Assembly: GCF_030409215.1 (NCBI RefSeq)
Contig: NZ_JAUFPL010000020.1
Span: forward strand, 40,978-104,977
Length of the DNA stretch: 64,000 nt
DNA from: Halomonas ramblicola
GTDB lineage: Bacteria > Pseudomonadota > Gammaproteobacteria > Pseudomonadales > Halomonadaceae
Direction of reading: 5' to 3'
This document shows, one piece after another, positions 37,595 to 58,897 of the stretch (position 1 is its first letter; the number at the start of each line of letters is the position of its first letter). The notes under the pieces are model-generated. The model saw only the letters and a program-made list of their open reading frames with translations, was not told where the DNA came from and did no database searches. The translations under genes and the position numbers were made by a program.

Positions 37595-37900
37595 TTACCA
37601 GCTGGACTTCTTGAGCCCGGGCACGTCGCCACGCATGGCGGCTTCACGCAGCTTGTTGCGGCCGAGGCCGAACTTGTTGTAGAAGCCGTGCGGACGGCCG
37701 GTGATACGGCAGCGGTTGCGCTGGCGCACCGGGCTCGAGTCGCGCGGCAGCTGCTGCAGCTTCAGCGTTGCCTCGAAGCGCTCTTCGTCGGAAGCGTTCA
37801 CGTCCTGGATGATCGCCTTGAGCTGGGCACGCTTGGCGGCGTACTTGTCCACCAGCTTCGCGCGCTTCAGCTCACGCTCTACCATGCTTTTCTTTGCCAT
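37595..37900 (-). CDS. rpsN: 30S ribosomal protein S14 (zinc-free type)
   Basis: 101 residues, the long form without the CxxC zinc pairs. Starts [20 protein letters not shown]; ends [25 protein letters not shown] block. It sits in the 30S head. It follows rplE by 10 bp. Confidence 0.97.
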   Translation of the reverse strand: MAKKSMVERELKRAKLVDKYAAKRAQLKAIIQDVNASDEERFEATLKLQQLPRDSSPVRQRNRCRITGRPHGFYNKFGLGRNKLREAAMRGDVPGLKKSSW

Positions 37901-37910
37901 GATCCCACCC

Positions 37911-38450
37911 TTATTTCTTGAACGGGAAGTTCAGCGCGCTGAGCAGCGCGCGACCTTCTTCATCGGTGTCGGCGGTGGTGGTGATGGTGACATCCAGACC
38001 ACGGATCCGGTCGATCTTATCATATTCGATCTCCGGGAAGATGATCTGCTCACGCACCCCCATCGAGTAGTTGCCACGACCGTCGAAGGACTTCGGGTTG
38101 AGACCACGGAAGTCACGAACGCGGGGGATCGCGATATTCACCAGGCGATCGAGGAAGTCCCACATGCGCTCGGAGCGCAGGGTCACCTTGATCCCGATCG
38201 GCCAGCCTTCACGCACCTTGAAGCCCGCGATGGACTTGCGTGCCTTGGTCACCATGGGCTTCTGACCGGACAGCTTCTCCAGGTCACCCATGGCGTTCTC
38301 GATCAGCTTCTTGTCGCTGGTCGCGTCGCCGATGCCCATGTTCAGGGTCACCTTGGTGATCCTGGGCACCTGCATCACGTTGGCGTAGCTGAACTGCTCT
38401 TTGAGTTGAGCCACCACCTCGTTCTGATAACGTTCTTTCAAGTTCGCCAT
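37911..38450 (-). CDS. rplE: 50S ribosomal protein L5
   Basis: 179 residues, same as E. coli. [20 protein letters not shown] and [19 protein letters not shown] are signatures. L5 carries 5S rRNA into the central protuberance and contacts the P-site tRNA. It lies between rplX and rpsN. Confidence 0.97.
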   Translation of the reverse strand: MANLKERYQNEVVAQLKEQFSYANVMQVPRITKVTLNMGIGDATSDKKLIENAMGDLEKLSGQKPMVTKARKSIAGFKVREGWPIGIKVTLRSERMWDFLDRLVNIAIPRVRDFRGLNPKSFDGRGNYSMGVREQIIFPEIEYDKIDRIRGLDVTITTTADTDEEGRALLSALNFPFKK

Positions 38451-38468
38451 TTTGCTACCCGACTCGCG

Positions 38469-38786
38469 TTAGGCGTCGATCTGCGTCTGCGTCGACTTGT
38501 AGATACGTACCTTGGTACCGTCTTCCTGAACCTGGAAGCCGACGCGATCCGCCTTTCCGGTCTCCTGGTTGAAGATGGCCACGTTTGACGCGTGAATCGG
38601 AGCCTCGCGCTCGACGATACCGCCCTGATTGCCCGCCATGGGGTTGGGCTTGGTGTGACGCTTGATCATGTTCACACCGGACACGACGAAGCGTTCGTCC
38701 TTGAGGACGCGCTTGACGGTGCCGCGCTTGCCCTTGTCCTTGCCGGCGATGACGACCACTTCATCGTCACGTTTGATCTTTTGCAT
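38469..38786 (-). CDS. rplX: 50S ribosomal protein L24
   Basis: 105 residues. KOW motif in [18 protein letters not shown]. Assembly-initiator protein bound to the 5' end of 23S rRNA, at the tunnel exit. Between rplN and rplE at the start of the spc cluster. Confidence 0.97.
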   Translation of the reverse strand: MQKIKRDDEVVVIAGKDKGKRGTVKRVLKDERFVVSGVNMIKRHTKPNPMAGNQGGIVEREAPIHASNVAIFNQETGKADRVGFQVQEDGTKVRIYKSTQTQIDA

Positions 38787-38800
38787 ATCCGCCTCGCTCC

Positions 38801-39172
38801 TTACAGCACTTCAGGCGCCAAGGAAATGATCTTCATGAACTTCTCGTTGCGAAGCTCACGGGTCACCGGCCCGAAGATACGGGTACCGATCGGCTGCTCG
38901 TTGGTGTTCTGCAACAGAACCGCCGCATTTCCGTCGAAGCGGATCAGCGAACCGTCGGAACGACGGACGCCACTACGGGTGCGAACCACCACCGCCTTGA
39001 GGACCTGGCCCTTCTTGACCTTGCCACGCGGAATGGCTTCCTTCACCGTGACCTTGATGATGTCGCCAACATGGGCGTAGCGGCGGTGAGAACCACCCAA
39101 CACCTTGATGCACTGCACCCGGCGCGCCCCGCTGTTGTCGGCGACATCCAGCATTGTCTGAGTCTGAATCAT
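38801..39172 (-). CDS. rplN: 50S ribosomal protein L14
   Basis: 123 residues. [19 protein letters not shown] and the C-terminal [16 protein letters not shown] are conserved. It lies in the intersubunit bridge region. In E. coli it is the first spc gene; here 49 bp separate it from rpsQ and no obvious terminator or new promoter is seen in that gap. Confidence 0.97.
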   Translation of the reverse strand: MIQTQTMLDVADNSGARRVQCIKVLGGSHRRYAHVGDIIKVTVKEAIPRGKVKKGQVLKAVVVRTRSGVRRSDGSLIRFDGNAAVLLQNTNEQPIGTRIFGPVTRELRNEKFMKIISLAPEVL

Positions 39173-39221
39173 CGGTTTTCTCCAAACCTAATCTGACTGC
39201 ACTGGTTGACAGGCATGAGCC

Positions 39222-39482
39222 TCAGCCCTTGGCCTGCTCGACCACCTCGACCAGCGTCCAGGACTTCTTCCTGGACAGCGGACGGCACTCCTGGATGGAG
39301 ACCGTGTCACCGGCCTTCGCCTGGTTGGCCTCGTCATGGGCGTGCAGCTTGGTGGAGCGCTTTACGTACTTGCCGTAGATCGGGTGGCGCTCACGGCGCT
39401 CGATCATCACGACGATGGACTTGTCCATCTTGTCGCTCACCACCTTGCCGGTGAGCGTACGGGCTTTCTTTTCTTCGGCCAT
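39222..39482 (-). CDS. rpsQ: 30S ribosomal protein S17
   Basis: 86 residues. [21 protein letters not shown] is the OB-fold core. ATG at 39482 is chosen ([10 protein letters not shown]); a GTG three codons upstream overlaps rpmC's stop. Last gene of the S10 operon. Confidence 0.96.
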   Translation of the reverse strand: MAEEKKARTLTGKVVSDKMDKSIVVMIERRERHPIYGKYVKRSTKLHAHDEANQAKAGDTVSIQECRPLSRKKSWTLVEVVEQAKG

Positions 39483-39483
39483 C

Positions 39484-39675
39484 TCAGTCACCTGCCTTCT
39501 CGTTGAGCACAGTCTTCACCCGGGCGATGTCCCGACGAACCTGCTTGAGCAGATGAGTCTGGCTGAGCTGGCCGGTGGCCTTCTGCATGCGCAGGTTGAA
39601 CTGCTCGCGGAGGAGTTCGAGGAGCTGCTCGTTGAGCTCGTCGACTGACTTTTCACGGATTTCCTGGGCTTTCAT
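39484..39675 (-). CDS. rpmC: 50S ribosomal protein L29
   Basis: 63 residues, two-helix protein [20 protein letters not shown]. The ATG at 39675 overlaps the rplP stop (ATGA). It lies near the tunnel exit, a docking site for trigger factor and SRP together with L23. Confidence 0.96.
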   Translation of the reverse strand: MKAQEIREKSVDELNEQLLELLREQFNLRMQKATGQLSQTHLLKQVRRDIARVKTVLNEKAGD

Positions 39676-40088
39676 CACATCACCGTCCGTTTCACAAAGG
39701 TGGTGGAGACCGGGAACTTCTGGGCGGCCAGGGCGAACGCCTCGCGGGCCAGCTCCTCGGACACGCCTTCGATCTCGTAGAGGACCCTGCCGGGCTGGAT
39801 CTGCGCGACCCAGTACTCGACGGAGCCCTTGCCCTTACCCATCCGGACTTCCAGCGGCTTCTTGGAAATCGGCTTGTCGGGGAAGACACGGATCCAGATC
39901 TTGCCGCCACGCTTGACGTGACGAGTGATGGCACGACGACCGGCCTCGATCTGGCGGGCGGTGATGCGACCACGGCCAGTGGCCTTCAGGCCATACTCGC
40001 CGAAGCTCACCTTGCTGCCGCGATGCGCCAGGCCACGGTTGCGGCCCTTCTGCATCTTGCGGAACTTCATGCGCTTGGGTTGTAACAT
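39675..40088 (-). CDS. rplP: 50S ribosomal protein L16
   Basis: 137 residues. [19 protein letters not shown] and the loop containing [20 protein letters not shown] are signatures; the Arg residue that is hydroxylated in E. coli falls in the [10 protein letters not shown] region. It lines the A-site tRNA elbow. Its stop overlaps the rpmC start. Confidence 0.97.
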   Translation of the reverse strand: MLQPKRMKFRKMQKGRNRGLAHRGSKVSFGEYGLKATGRGRITARQIEAGRRAITRHVKRGGKIWIRVFPDKPISKKPLEVRMGKGKGSVEYWVAQIQPGRVLYEIEGVSEELAREAFALAAQKFPVSTTFVKRTVM

Positions 40089-40103
40089 CGACTCGCTCTC
40101 CCC

Positions 40104-40802
40104 TTACCTGGAACCTTTCTTCTTGGAGGGCGCGGCCTGCGGCTGTTTCGCCTTGGCGCGGACCTCTTCGATGCCCCCGAGGATTTCACCCTTGAAGACC
40201 CATACCTTGACACCGATGATGCCGTAGGTGGTCTTGGCCTCGTAGGTGGCGTAGTCGATGTCCGCACGCAGGGTGTGCAGCGGCACGCGACCTTCCCGGT
40301 ACCACTCGGTGCGCGCGATCTCGGCGCCACCCAGGCGACCGGAGAGCTGCACCTTGATGCCGCCGGCGCCCAGGCGCATGGCGTTCTGCACCGCACGCTT
40401 CATGGCGCGACGGAACATCACGCGGCGCTCCAGCTGGCCGGCGATATTCTGGGCGACGAGCTGGGCGTCCAGCTCGGGCTTGCGCACTTCCTCGATGTTG
40501 ACGTGCACGGGCACGCCCATCATCGCGGTGACCTCGCGACGCAGCCGATCGACGTCCTCGCCCTTCTTGCCGATCACGATGCCCGGACGGGCGGTGTGAA
40601 TGGTGATGCGGGCGTTGTTGGCCGGACGCTCGATGTGAATGCGGCTCACGGAAGCGTTCTTGAGACGCTCCTCGAGGAAGCGACGCACTTCGAGGTCGTT
40701 GTTCAGCTTGTCGGCATAGGCGCCGCGCTCGGCGTACCAGACAGAGGTATGGTCCTTGACGATACCCAGTCGGATGCCTGTCGGATTGACTTTCTGACCC
40801 AT
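40104..40802 (-). CDS. rpsC: 30S ribosomal protein S3
   Basis: 232 residues. Type-II KH domain with [14 protein letters not shown] (GKKG loop), followed by the C-terminal [20 protein letters not shown] domain. Part of the mRNA entry helicase of the 30S head. Confidence 0.98.
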   Translation of the reverse strand: MGQKVNPTGIRLGIVKDHTSVWYAERGAYADKLNNDLEVRRFLEERLKNASVSRIHIERPANNARITIHTARPGIVIGKKGEDVDRLRREVTAMMGVPVHVNIEEVRKPELDAQLVAQNIAGQLERRVMFRRAMKRAVQNAMRLGAGGIKVQLSGRLGGAEIARTEWYREGRVPLHTLRADIDYATYEAKTTYGIIGVKVWVFKGEILGGIEEVRAKAKQPQAAPSKKKGSR

Positions 40803-40813
40803 CTGGTCGACTC

Positions 40814-41146
40814 CTACTTCTCGGCTACCTTGACGGTGATGTGGCAGGTGCGCTTCAAGATACGATCCGCGCGGCCCTTGGCACGCGGCTTGATACGCTT
40901 GAGCGTCATGCCCTCATCGACGCAGATGGTCGAGACACGCAGCTCGTCGATATCCATGCCGTTATTTTCTTCCGCGTTCGCGATGGCGGACTGCAGCACC
41001 TTCTTGACCAGCTTGGCAGCCTTCTTCGGTGAGAAGGTCAGCAGGTCCAGTGCTTCGGCGACCGGTTTACCGCGCACCTGGTCAGCCACCAAACGGGCCT
41101 TCTGGGCGGATAAACGAGCGCCACGCAGCTTAGCTGTGACTTCCAT
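40814..41146 (-). CDS. rplV: 50S ribosomal protein L22
   Basis: 110 residues, same as E. coli. [20 protein letters not shown] and the tunnel beta-hairpin around [14 protein letters not shown] are present. It contacts all 23S domains and forms a tunnel constriction with L4. Confidence 0.97.
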   Translation of the reverse strand: MEVTAKLRGARLSAQKARLVADQVRGKPVAEALDLLTFSPKKAAKLVKKVLQSAIANAEENNGMDIDELRVSTICVDEGMTLKRIKPRAKGRADRILKRTCHITVKVAEK

Positions 41147-41163
41147 CTCTAATCCTCTCTGGC

Positions 41164-41439
41164 TTACCGTTTGGCTTTCTTGTCCGCCGCATGGCCGCGG
41201 TAGGTGCGGGTAGCAGCGAATTCGCCCAGCTTGTGGCCGACCATCTCCTCGGAGACGTGTACCGGCACATGCTGGCGACCGTTATGGACCGCAATGGTGA
41301 GCCCGACCATGTTGGGCAGGATCATGGAACGACGCGACCAGGTCTTGATCGGTTTGCGGTCGTTCTTTTCCACTGCAGCCTCAACCTTCTTCAGCAGATG
41401 AAGGTCGATAAAGGGACCTTTCTTCAGTGAACGTGGCAC
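41164..41439 (-). CDS. rpsS: 30S ribosomal protein S19
   Basis: 91 residues. [20 protein letters not shown] and the signature [20 protein letters not shown]. It binds the 30S head and bridges to 23S rRNA. Between rplB and rplV. Confidence 0.97.
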   Translation of the reverse strand: MPRSLKKGPFIDLHLLKKVEAAVEKNDRKPIKTWSRRSMILPNMVGLTIAVHNGRQHVPVHVSEEMVGHKLGEFAATRTYRGHAADKKAKR

Positions 41440-41472
41440 AGCCGTTACCTCTTAAAGTCTTGGCGTTTTCAA

Positions 41473-42303
41473 TCAGTTCCGGGCCTTGCGGCGACGGACG
41501 ATCAGCTTGTCGGTGCGCTTGTTCTTGCGGGTCTTGTGGCCCTTGGTGGGGATACCCCACGGGGTCACCGGGTGACGACCACCGCTGGTACGGCCTTCGC
41601 CGCCACCGTGCGGGTGATCCACCGGGTTCATGGCCACGCCGCGAACGGTCGGACGCACACCTCTCCAGCGCTTCGCACCGGCCTTGCCAAGCTGACGCAG
41701 GCTGTGCTCGGAGTTGCTCACTTCACCCAGGGTCGCGCGACACTCGGCCAGCACCTTGCGCATCTCGCCGGAGCGCAGGCGCAGGGTGGCGTAGTTGCCC
41801 TCGCGGGCGACCAACTGGGCGCTGGTACCGGCGCTGCGGGCGAGCTGGGCGCCCTTGCCGGGCTTGAGCTCGATGCAGTGCACGGTGGAACCCAGCGGGA
41901 TGTTGCGCAGCGGCAGGGCGTTGCCCTTGCGGATCGCCGCGTTGACGCCGGACTCGAGACGGTCACCGGCACTCACGCCCTTGGGCGCGATGATGTAGCG
42001 ACGTTCGCCATCGAGGTACTTGAGCAGCGCGATATGGGCGCTGCGGTTGGGATCGTACTCCAGGCGCTCGACGATGGCCGGGACGCCATCCTTGGTGCGC
42101 TTGAAGTCGATGATCCGGTAGTGCTGACGGTGACCACCGCCCACGTGGCGGGTGGTGATGCGACCGTGGTTGTTGCGTCCACCGCTGTGCGACTGCTTCT
42201 CGAGCAGGGCCGCGTAGGGCTTGCCCTTGTGCAGCTCGTCGCCGACGATCTTGACCAGGTGGCGGCGACCGGCGGATGTGGGTTTGGTCTTGACGATTGC
42301 CAT
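41473..42303 (-). CDS. rplB: 50S ribosomal protein L2
   Basis: 276 residues. The C-terminal [15 protein letters not shown] contains the conserved His near the peptidyl-transferase centre. OB and SH3-like domains precede it. One of the most conserved ribosomal proteins, needed for subunit association. Confidence 0.98.
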   Translation of the reverse strand: MAIVKTKPTSAGRRHLVKIVGDELHKGKPYAALLEKQSHSGGRNNHGRITTRHVGGGHRQHYRIIDFKRTKDGVPAIVERLEYDPNRSAHIALLKYLDGERRYIIAPKGVSAGDRLESGVNAAIRKGNALPLRNIPLGSTVHCIELKPGKGAQLARSAGTSAQLVAREGNYATLRLRSGEMRKVLAECRATLGEVSNSEHSLRQLGKAGAKRWRGVRPTVRGVAMNPVDHPHGGGEGRTSGGRHPVTPWGIPTKGHKTRKNKRTDKLIVRRRKARN

Positions 42304-42320
42304 TGTCCGTACTCCTGCCC

Positions 42321-42617
42321 TTATTCGGCGCCAGAGAAGTCTTCAAGGGTTTCGCCGGCGGCCAGCGTGACGTAGGCCTTGCGATACCCCTTGCGCTGAC
42401 CCAGACCCTGCGCGGTGCGCTTGGTCTTGCCCTTCATGTTCAGCACCTGAACGCGATCGACCTTCTTGCCGAACAGGGCTTCGACGGCCTTCTTGATCTC
42501 GGGCTTGGTCGCGTCGCCGGCCACCTTGAACACGTACTGGTTGCGTTCGGCAGCCATGGCGGCCTTCTCGGTCACGTGCGGACCAAGCAGAACCTTGAAT
42601 ACACGCTCCTGGTTCAT
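42321..42617 (-). CDS. rplW: 50S ribosomal protein L23
   Basis: 98 residues. [23 protein letters not shown] start of fold; tunnel-exit docking site for trigger factor and SRP. ATG at 42617 overlaps the rplD stop (ATGA), so the two are coupled. Confidence 0.96.
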   Translation of the reverse strand: MNQERVFKVLLGPHVTEKAAMAAERNQYVFKVAGDATKPEIKKAVEALFGKKVDRVQVLNMKGKTKRTAQGLGQRKGYRKAYVTLAAGETLEDFSGAE

Positions 42618-43219
42618 GCCAGCTTCTCCTCGAATTTGCGCAGGGCGGAGACGGTGACCAGCACCTTGTCGAAGGCGACCAGGCTCACCGGGTCGGCGGC
42701 GGCCACGTCCACCACATCCACGTTGGGGATGTTGCGGGCGGCCAGGTAGAGCTTCTCGTCGATCTCTTCGGTGACGATCAGCACCTTCTCCAGACCCAGC
42801 TCATCGAGCTTGGCGACCAGCTGCTTGGTCCTGGGTGCGTCGACGGTGATCTCCTCGACGGCCACCAGGCGCTCCTGGCGCACCAGCTCGGAGAGGATGG
42901 AGCGCATCGCCGCACGGTACATCTTGCGGTTGACCTTCTGGGTGTAGTCCTGGGGACGGGCCGCGAAGGTCACGCCGCCGCTGCGCCACAGCGGAGAGCG
43001 GATGGTACCGGCGCGGGCACGGCCGGTGCCCTTCTGGCGCCACGGCTTCTTGCCGCCGCCACGCACGTCGGAACGGTTCTTCTGGGCGCGGGTACCCTGG
43101 CGACCACCGGCCAGATAGGCGGTGACGACCTGGTGCACGAGCGCTTCATTGAATTCTTTGCCAAAGGTGGCGTCGGACACTTCGACGGTACCGGCGCCGG
43201 CAGCAAGATTCAGATTCAT
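42614..43219 (-). CDS. rplD: 50S ribosomal protein L4
   Basis: 201 residues, as in E. coli. The tunnel loop is around [20 protein letters not shown] with [16 protein letters not shown] following. L4 also represses the S10 operon in E. coli through its long leader; the leader here is too short for that structure (see the promoter at 44397). Confidence 0.97.
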   Translation of the reverse strand: MNLNLAAGAGTVEVSDATFGKEFNEALVHQVVTAYLAGGRQGTRAQKNRSDVRGGGKKPWRQKGTGRARAGTIRSPLWRSGGVTFAARPQDYTQKVNRKMYRAAMRSILSELVRQERLVAVEEITVDAPRTKQLVAKLDELGLEKVLIVTEEIDEKLYLAARNIPNVDVVDVAAADPVSLVAFDKVLVTVSALRKFEEKLA

Positions 43220-43233
43220 CGGTAAGCTCCCCT

Positions 43234-43872
43234 TCAGCCTGCTTTCACGGCGCTGCGCACGACGACGTCACTGCCGGTGGCGCCGGGCACGGCGCCCTTG
43301 ACCAGCAGCAGGTTACGTTCGGCATCGACACGCACGACTTCGAGGCTCTGGACGGTGCAACGCACGTTGCCCATCTGGCCGGCCATCTTCTTGCCCTTGA
43401 ACACGCGTCCCGGGGTCTGGCACATGCCGATGGAACCCGGCGCACGGTGGGCCAGGGAGTTACCGTGGCTGTTGTCCTGGGTGCGGAAGTTCCAGCGCTT
43501 GACGGCGCCCTGGAAGCCCTTGCCCTTGGAGGTGCCGGTCACGTCGATCAACTGACCAGCTTCGAAGAGGGATACGGTGAGTTCGCCGCCCACTTCCGGA
43601 GCCTCATCGCCTTCGGCGAGGCGGAACTCCATCAGCGAACGACCGGCCTCTACACCCGCCTTGGCGAACTGCCCGGCCTGGGCTTTCGCCAGGTGCTTGG
43701 CCTTGCGGGAGCCGGTTGTCACCTGCACCGCGGCGTAGCCGTCGCTCTCGACGGACTTCACGCGAGTCACGCGGTTGGGCTCAACCTCGATCACGGTCAC
43801 GGGCACGGATGCGCCGTCTTCGGTGAAGACGCGGGTCATCCCGGCCTTCTTACCGACCAAACCGATAGTCAT
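43234..43872 (-). CDS. rplC: 50S ribosomal protein L3
   Basis: 212 residues. [16 protein letters not shown] and the extension loop [20 protein letters not shown] that reaches the peptidyl-transferase centre. Early 50S assembly. A 148-bp non-coding gap separates it from rpsJ; it contains no ORF and no clear terminator. Confidence 0.97.
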   Translation of the reverse strand: MTIGLVGKKAGMTRVFTEDGASVPVTVIEVEPNRVTRVKSVESDGYAAVQVTTGSRKAKHLAKAQAGQFAKAGVEAGRSLMEFRLAEGDEAPEVGGELTVSLFEAGQLIDVTGTSKGKGFQGAVKRWNFRTQDNSHGNSLAHRAPGSIGMCQTPGRVFKGKKMAGQMGNVRCTVQSLEVVRVDAERNLLLVKGAVPGATGSDVVVRSAVKAG

Positions 43873-44020
43873 TCTCAGTCTCCTATAGTGTACGGGGCTA
43901 TCACCCGCTATGGCTGCCCTTTCCAGAGCATTCCACTAGCACGTTGTGTAGCGCCTCACGGCGCGGCGGCTGCTGCTCGGGCGTCTCGCCGAGCGCTGGG
44001 CCGCGGTGTCTAGTGTGGTA

Positions 44021-44332
44021 TCAGTCGAGCTTGATCTGCACGTCCACGCCGGCGGCGAGGTCGAGCTTCATCAGGGCATCAACGGTCTTCTCGGTGGGCT
44101 CGACGATATCGAGCACCCGCTTGTGCGTGCGAATCTCGTACTGGTCGCGCGCGTCCTTGTTGACGTGCGGCGAGATCAGCACGGTATACCGCTCGCGATT
44201 GGTCGGCAGAGGAATCGGACCACGAACCTGGGCGCCGGTACGCTTGGCGGTTTCCACGATCTCCGCAGCGGACTGGTCGATCAGGCGATGGTCGAAGGCC
44301 TTCAACCGAATGCGAATCTTCTGGTTCTGCAT
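44021..44332 (-). CDS. rpsJ: 30S ribosomal protein S10 / NusE
   Basis: 103 residues, as in E. coli. [20 protein letters not shown] and [20 protein letters not shown] are signatures. It also serves as NusE, pairing with NusB in antitermination and linking to NusG (60112-60645). First gene of the S10 operon, under the consensus promoter 65 bp upstream. Confidence 0.97.
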   Translation of the reverse strand: MQNQKIRIRLKAFDHRLIDQSAAEIVETAKRTGAQVRGPIPLPTNRERYTVLISPHVNKDARDQYEIRTHKRVLDIVEPTEKTVDALMKLDLAAGVDVQIKLD

Positions 44333-44396
44333 TTGCCCTAAACTCCAATGGATCTCGACGGCGCGAGCCGTCTACCCACGCATTCAAAGGATGCGC

Positions 44397-44425
44397 ATTA
44401 TAGGCGCGCCGCAGATGAGTGTCAA
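44397..44425 (-). promoter_or_regulatory. S10 operon promoter, perfect consensus
   Basis: On the minus strand TTGACA (44425-44420), 17 bp, TATAAT (44402-44397): an exact sigma-70 consensus with ideal spacing. The start point should lie near 44390, giving a leader of about 58 nt before rpsJ. Confidence 0.85.
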
Positions 44426-44446
44426 ACACTCCCCGCGGTGCGCAGA

Positions 44447-44472
44447 AAGGGGGCTCCTCGCGGAGCCCCCTT
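44447..44472 (-). terminator. Terminator after tuf
   Basis: Perfect 11-bp stem (AAGGGGGCTCC and its complement) with a 4-base loop, then TTTCTGC on the minus strand. It separates the str operon (rpsL-rpsG-fusA-tuf) from the S10 operon promoter immediately downstream. Confidence 0.82.
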
Positions 44473-44494
44473 CGATCATTCGAGCGGCTTGCGC

Positions 44495-45688
44495 TTACTC
44501 GACGATCTTGGCCACGACGCCGGCGCCGACGGTACGACCGCCTTCACGAACGGCGAAACGCAGGCCTTCGTCCATGGCGATCGGGGCGATCAGGGTGACG
44601 ACCATCTTGACGTTGTCGCCCGGCATGACCATCTCCACGCCTTCCGGCAGCTCACAGGTACCAGTCACGTCGGTGGTGCGGAAGTAGAACTGCGGACGGT
44701 AGCCCTTGAAGAAGGGAGTGTGACGACCACCCTCTTCCTTGGACAGCACGTACACCTCGGCCTCGAAGACGGTGTGCGGGGTGATGGTGCCCGGCTTGGC
44801 CAGGACCTGACCACGCTCGACATCGTCACGCTTGGTGCCGCGCAGCAGGGCGCCGATGTTCTCGCCGGCACGACCTTCGTCGAGCAGCTTGCGGAACATC
44901 TCGACACCGGTCACCACGGTCTTGGTGGTGTCCTTCAGACCCACGATCTCGATCTCTTCGCCGGCCTTGATGATGCCGCGCTCGACACGACCGGTGACCA
45001 CGGTACCGCGGCCGGAGATGGAGAAGACGTCCTCGATCGGCATCAGGAACGGCTGATCGATGGCGCGCTCCGGCTCGGGGATGTAGTCGTCCAGGGCCTT
45101 GATCAGGTTGGCAACGGCGGTGGTGCCCATGCCGTTGTCGTCCTTGCCTTCCAGGGCCATCAGGGCGGAGCCGGTGATGATCGGGGTGTCGTCACCCGGG
45201 AAGTCGTACTCGTTGAGGAGTTCGCGCACTTCCATCTCGACCAGCTCGAGCAGCTCCTCGTCGTCGACCATGTCGGCCTTGTTGAGGAACACGACGATGT
45301 ACGGCACGCCGACCTGGCGGGACAGCAGGATGTGCTCGCGGGTCTGCGGCATGGGGCCGTCGGCGGCGGAGCACACCAGGATGGCGCCGTCCATCTGCGC
45401 CGCACCGGTGATCATGTTCTTCACGTAGTCGGCGTGCCCGGGGCAGTCCACGTGGGCGTAGTGACGGTCCTCGGACTGGTACTCCACGTGAGAGGTGGCG
45501 ATGGTGATACCACGCTCACGCTCTTCCGGGGCGTTGTCGATGGAGTCGAACTCGCGCCAGTCACCACCGAACACCTCGGCGGAAACGCGGGTCAGGGCCG
45601 CAGTCAGGGTGGTCTTGCCGTGGTCGACGTGACCGATGGTGCCGACGTTGACGTGCGGTTTGGAACGTTCGAATTTTTCCTTAGCCAC
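44495..45688 (-). CDS. tuf: Elongation factor Tu
   Basis: 397 residues. G1 motif [30 protein letters not shown] and [12 protein letters not shown] (NKxD). Domains II and III follow, with [13 protein letters not shown]. It delivers aminoacyl-tRNA to the ribosome. It is the only tuf in the window, last gene of the str operon, closed by a strong terminator. Confidence 0.98.
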   Translation of the reverse strand: MAKEKFERSKPHVNVGTIGHVDHGKTTLTAALTRVSAEVFGGDWREFDSIDNAPEERERGITIATSHVEYQSEDRHYAHVDCPGHADYVKNMITGAAQMDGAILVCSAADGPMPQTREHILLSRQVGVPYIVVFLNKADMVDDEELLELVEMEVRELLNEYDFPGDDTPIITGSALMALEGKDDNGMGTTAVANLIKALDDYIPEPERAIDQPFLMPIEDVFSISGRGTVVTGRVERGIIKAGEEIEIVGLKDTTKTVVTGVEMFRKLLDEGRAGENIGALLRGTKRDDVERGQVLAKPGTITPHTVFEAEVYVLSKEEGGRHTPFFKGYRPQFYFRTTDVTGTCELPEGVEMVMPGDNVKMVVTLIAPIAMDEGLRFAVREGGRTVGAGVVAKIVE

Positions 45689-45717
45689 TGCTTTAACCTC
45701 TTTACGTTAGCTAACGG

Positions 45718-47838
<2,121 letters not shown>

Positions 47839-47920
47839 GATGGAATTCTCCATTGCTGTGAAGCGCCGCCCGCGGGGGGCGGCCCTTCGTGTATGGAACT
47901 CGTCGTCTGAAGCGGCGTGC

Positions 47921-48507
<587 letters not shown>

Positions 48508-48510
48508 CGA

Positions 48511-48885
48511 TCAGACCTTGGGACGCTTGGCGCCGTACTTGGAACGGCCCTGCTTGCGGTTCTGCACGCCGGAGGTGTCCAGGGCGCCGCGCACGGTGTG
48601 GTAACGCACACCGGGCAGGTCCTTGACACGGCCGCCGCGGATCAGGACCACGGAGTGCTCCTGCAGGTTGTGACCTTCACCACCGATGTAGGAAGAGACC
48701 TCGTAGCCGTTGGTCAGGCGCACGCGGCAGACCTTACGCAGGGCCGAGTTGGGCTTCTTCGGGGTGGTGGTGTAGACGCGGGTGCAGACGCCGCGCTTCT
48801 GCGGGCAGGCCTGCAGCGCCGGCACGTCGCTCTTGGCGGCCTGGCGCTTGCGCGGCTTGCGCACGAGCTGATTGATCGTTGCCAT
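48511..48885 (-). CDS. rpsL: 30S ribosomal protein S12
   Basis: 124 residues from ATG at 48885; the longer frame upstream is not coding. Contains [12 protein letters not shown] and [18 protein letters not shown], with Lys at both positions where streptomycin-resistance substitutions arise, so it looks streptomycin-sensitive. First gene of the str operon. Confidence 0.98.
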   Translation of the reverse strand: MATINQLVRKPRKRQAAKSDVPALQACPQKRGVCTRVYTTTPKKPNSALRKVCRVRLTNGYEVSSYIGGEGHNLQEHSVVLIRGGRVKDLPGVRYHTVRGALDTSGVQNRKQGRSKYGAKRPKV

Positions 48886-48963
48886 GGTGTGTAGCTGACT
48901 CCAATGGGTTGCCTTGCCTTCACAGCGGTGCAGGCGCACCCGCCCCACTGTTAAAGGCTGCGC

Positions 48964-48993
48964 ATTCTAATGGCTGACGCCGCTGGCCGTCAA
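48964..48993 (-). promoter_or_regulatory. Promoter of the str operon
   Basis: TTGACG (48993-48988) and TAGAAT (48969-48964) with an 18-bp spacer, about 80 bp before rpsL. The -35 box is one base away from the hairpin after rpoC. Confidence 0.65.
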
Positions 48994-48994
48994 G

Positions 48995-49023
48995 CCTGAC
49001 GCCCCGCCATGCGGGGCGTCAGG
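48995..49023 (-). terminator. Hairpin after rpoC
   Basis: CCTGACGCCCCGC and GCGGGGCGTCAGG form a stem of about 12-13 bp. No T-run follows; the rpsL promoter begins at once, so it may allow partial read-through from rpoC into the str operon. Confidence 0.6.
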
Positions 49024-49034
49024 CACGGCGCGGG

Positions 49035-53255
<4,221 letters not shown>

Positions 53256-53338
53256 GGGGTCGGCTCCGCTGCGGAGTTGTCATGGGCGGGGGCGTCGCCG
53301 CCCCCGCGGACCGTCATAGATGTGAAGCGTCGGCCGCC

Positions 53339-57418
<4,080 letters not shown>

Positions 57419-57576
57419 CTGTATTCCCCAGCTTGTTCACCATGGGTGACCGATGCGTGGTCGGCGCCACCCGACGGGGCGCGGCTCCGTCAGGCGATGA
57501 AGGCAAGCGCCTCGCGGGTCGCTCGCCTTCGGAATTCGGCTGGCAATTCTGCTCGTGTGCAGAGGCCAGTGACAAC

Positions 57577-57614
57577 AGAAAAAGGCCGGCAGCGGGTGTC
57601 CCGCCACCAGCCGT
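57577..57614 (-). terminator. Attenuator between rplL and rpoB
   Basis: On the minus-strand RNA GGCTGGTGGCGGG pairs with CCCGCTGCCGGCC along all 13 positions (three G-U pairs), loop ACA, followed by TTTTT. Because the G-U pairs become mismatches on the other strand, it works only in the direction rplL to rpoB. The equivalent E. coli attenuator lets a fraction of polymerases through, setting RNA polymerase to ribosome ratios. Confidence 0.8.
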
Positions 57615-57654
57615 GGAAGCTTACGCAGCGCGTAAAGCCATGGAGACCAAGGAC

Positions 57655-58026
57655 TTACTTGAGCTCCACGCTCGCGCCGGCTTCTTCCAGCTTGGTCTTG
57701 GCCGCTTCGGCGTCTTCCTTGGACATGGCCTCCTTGATGGTCGCCGGAGCGCCGTCGACGGCACCCTTGGCTTCCTTCAGACCCAGGCCGGTGATCTCGC
57801 GGACGACCTTGATGACGTTGACCTTCTTCTCGCCGGCGCCGGTCAGCACCAGGTCGAACTCGGTCTGCTCTTCAGCGGCTTCGGCTTCACCACCACCCGG
57901 GCCGGCCACGACGGCGGCGGCGGCGGTCACGCCGAACTTCTCTTCCATCGCCTCGATCAGCTCGGCGACTTCCATCACGGACATGTCGGCGACGGCGTTG
58001 ATGATGTCTTCTTTGGTCAGTGCCAT
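57655..58026 (-). CDS. rplL: 50S ribosomal protein L7/L12
   Basis: 123 residues. [20 protein letters not shown], Ala/Gly-rich hinge, then the factor-binding C-domain ([20 protein letters not shown]). ATG at 58026 has AGGA upstream; GTG at 58032 is the alternative. Multiple copies form the stalk bound to L10. Confidence 0.97.
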   Translation of the reverse strand: MALTKEDIINAVADMSVMEVAELIEAMEEKFGVTAAAAVVAGPGGGEAEAAEEQTEFDLVLTGAGEKKVNVIKVVREITGLGLKEAKGAVDGAPATIKEAMSKEDAEAAKTKLEEAGASVELK

Positions 58027-58115
58027 TGTCACGTTTCCTAACTTTGCGGGAGTCGAGGCTGTGCTTCGACTCGGGATTCAATATTCGATTCGGGCAGCCA
58101 GCAGGAGTTCGCCGA

Positions 58116-58619
58116 TCAGGCGGCCTCCTCCTGCTTCTGGTCGCGCAGGGCGGCCAGGGTACGAACCAGCTTGCCGGCCGATGCTTCCTTCATGACGGAC
58201 ATCAGCTTGGCGATGGCCTCGTCATAGGTCGGCAGGGTCGCCAGGCGGTCGAGATCGGCGGCCGGGATCAGCTCGCCCTCGTAGGCCAGCGCCTTGACCT
58301 CGAAGTTCTTCTCCTCCTTGGCGAACTCCTTGAACAGGCGGGCGGCGGCGCCCGGATGCTCGTAGGAGAAGGCCAGCAGGGTCGGACCCGAGAAGGTCTC
58401 GTCCAGAATCTCCCAAGGAGTTCCGGACAGGGCGCGGCGTGCCAGGGTGTTGCGGACAACACGCAGCTGGACGCCATTCTCGCGGGCCTGCTTGCGCAGG
58501 TCGGTCATCTTGCTGACCGCGACGCCACGAGAATCGGCAACTACGACGGAGAGAGCATCCTTGGCCGCTTCACTGACCTCGGCAACGATCGCCTTCTTGC
58601 CTTCGAGTGCTAGTGGCAC
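58116..58619 (-). CDS. rplJ: 50S ribosomal protein L10
   Basis: 167 residues from GTG at 58619 ([20 protein letters not shown]), which has GGAG 9 bases upstream. The frame continues upstream to 58673, but that would add 18 non-homologous residues. The C-terminal helix ([17 protein letters not shown]) anchors the L7/L12 dimers. L10 with L12 represses its own mRNA in E. coli. Confidence 0.96.
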   Translation of the reverse strand: MPLALEGKKAIVAEVSEAAKDALSVVVADSRGVAVSKMTDLRKQARENGVQLRVVRNTLARRALSGTPWEILDETFSGPTLLAFSYEHPGAAARLFKEFAKEEKNFEVKALAYEGELIPAADLDRLATLPTYDEAIAKLMSVMKEASAGKLVRTLAALRDQKQEEAA

Positions 58620-58870
58620 AGTGATCACTCCTTCGTGCCGGAACCTCGCGATGAGGGTTCCGGTGGTTACCATCTCCCCCGGTCGAGGCCGTAAGGCCAG
58701 GGCACCGGGAGTCCTGGGTGATGGTGCTCACCAGAAACCTGGCGGCCACACCATCTGCGCAGGCCATCGGAAGGATGATTAAGCCGCCCTTCGCAGGGAA
58801 GGGCGGCGCCTGCGGTCTTTGACGGTGCCCCGCCGGCGAGTCATGACCCGACACGGGGACCGCAAAGTTC
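58620..58870 (-). promoter_or_regulatory. rplJ leader, probable L10-binding region
   Basis: The 278 bp between rplA and rplJ contain no ORF. On the minus strand they hold several stable stems, including GCCGCCCTTCCCTGCGAAGGGCGGC near 58783-58807. The position matches the L10 leader of proteobacteria, in which the L10-L12 complex controls translation of rplJL. I could not trace the exact kink-turn by eye. Confidence 0.5.
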
Positions 58871-58897
58871 TTGCTGTTACGTCGATCCGCTGCCCGT

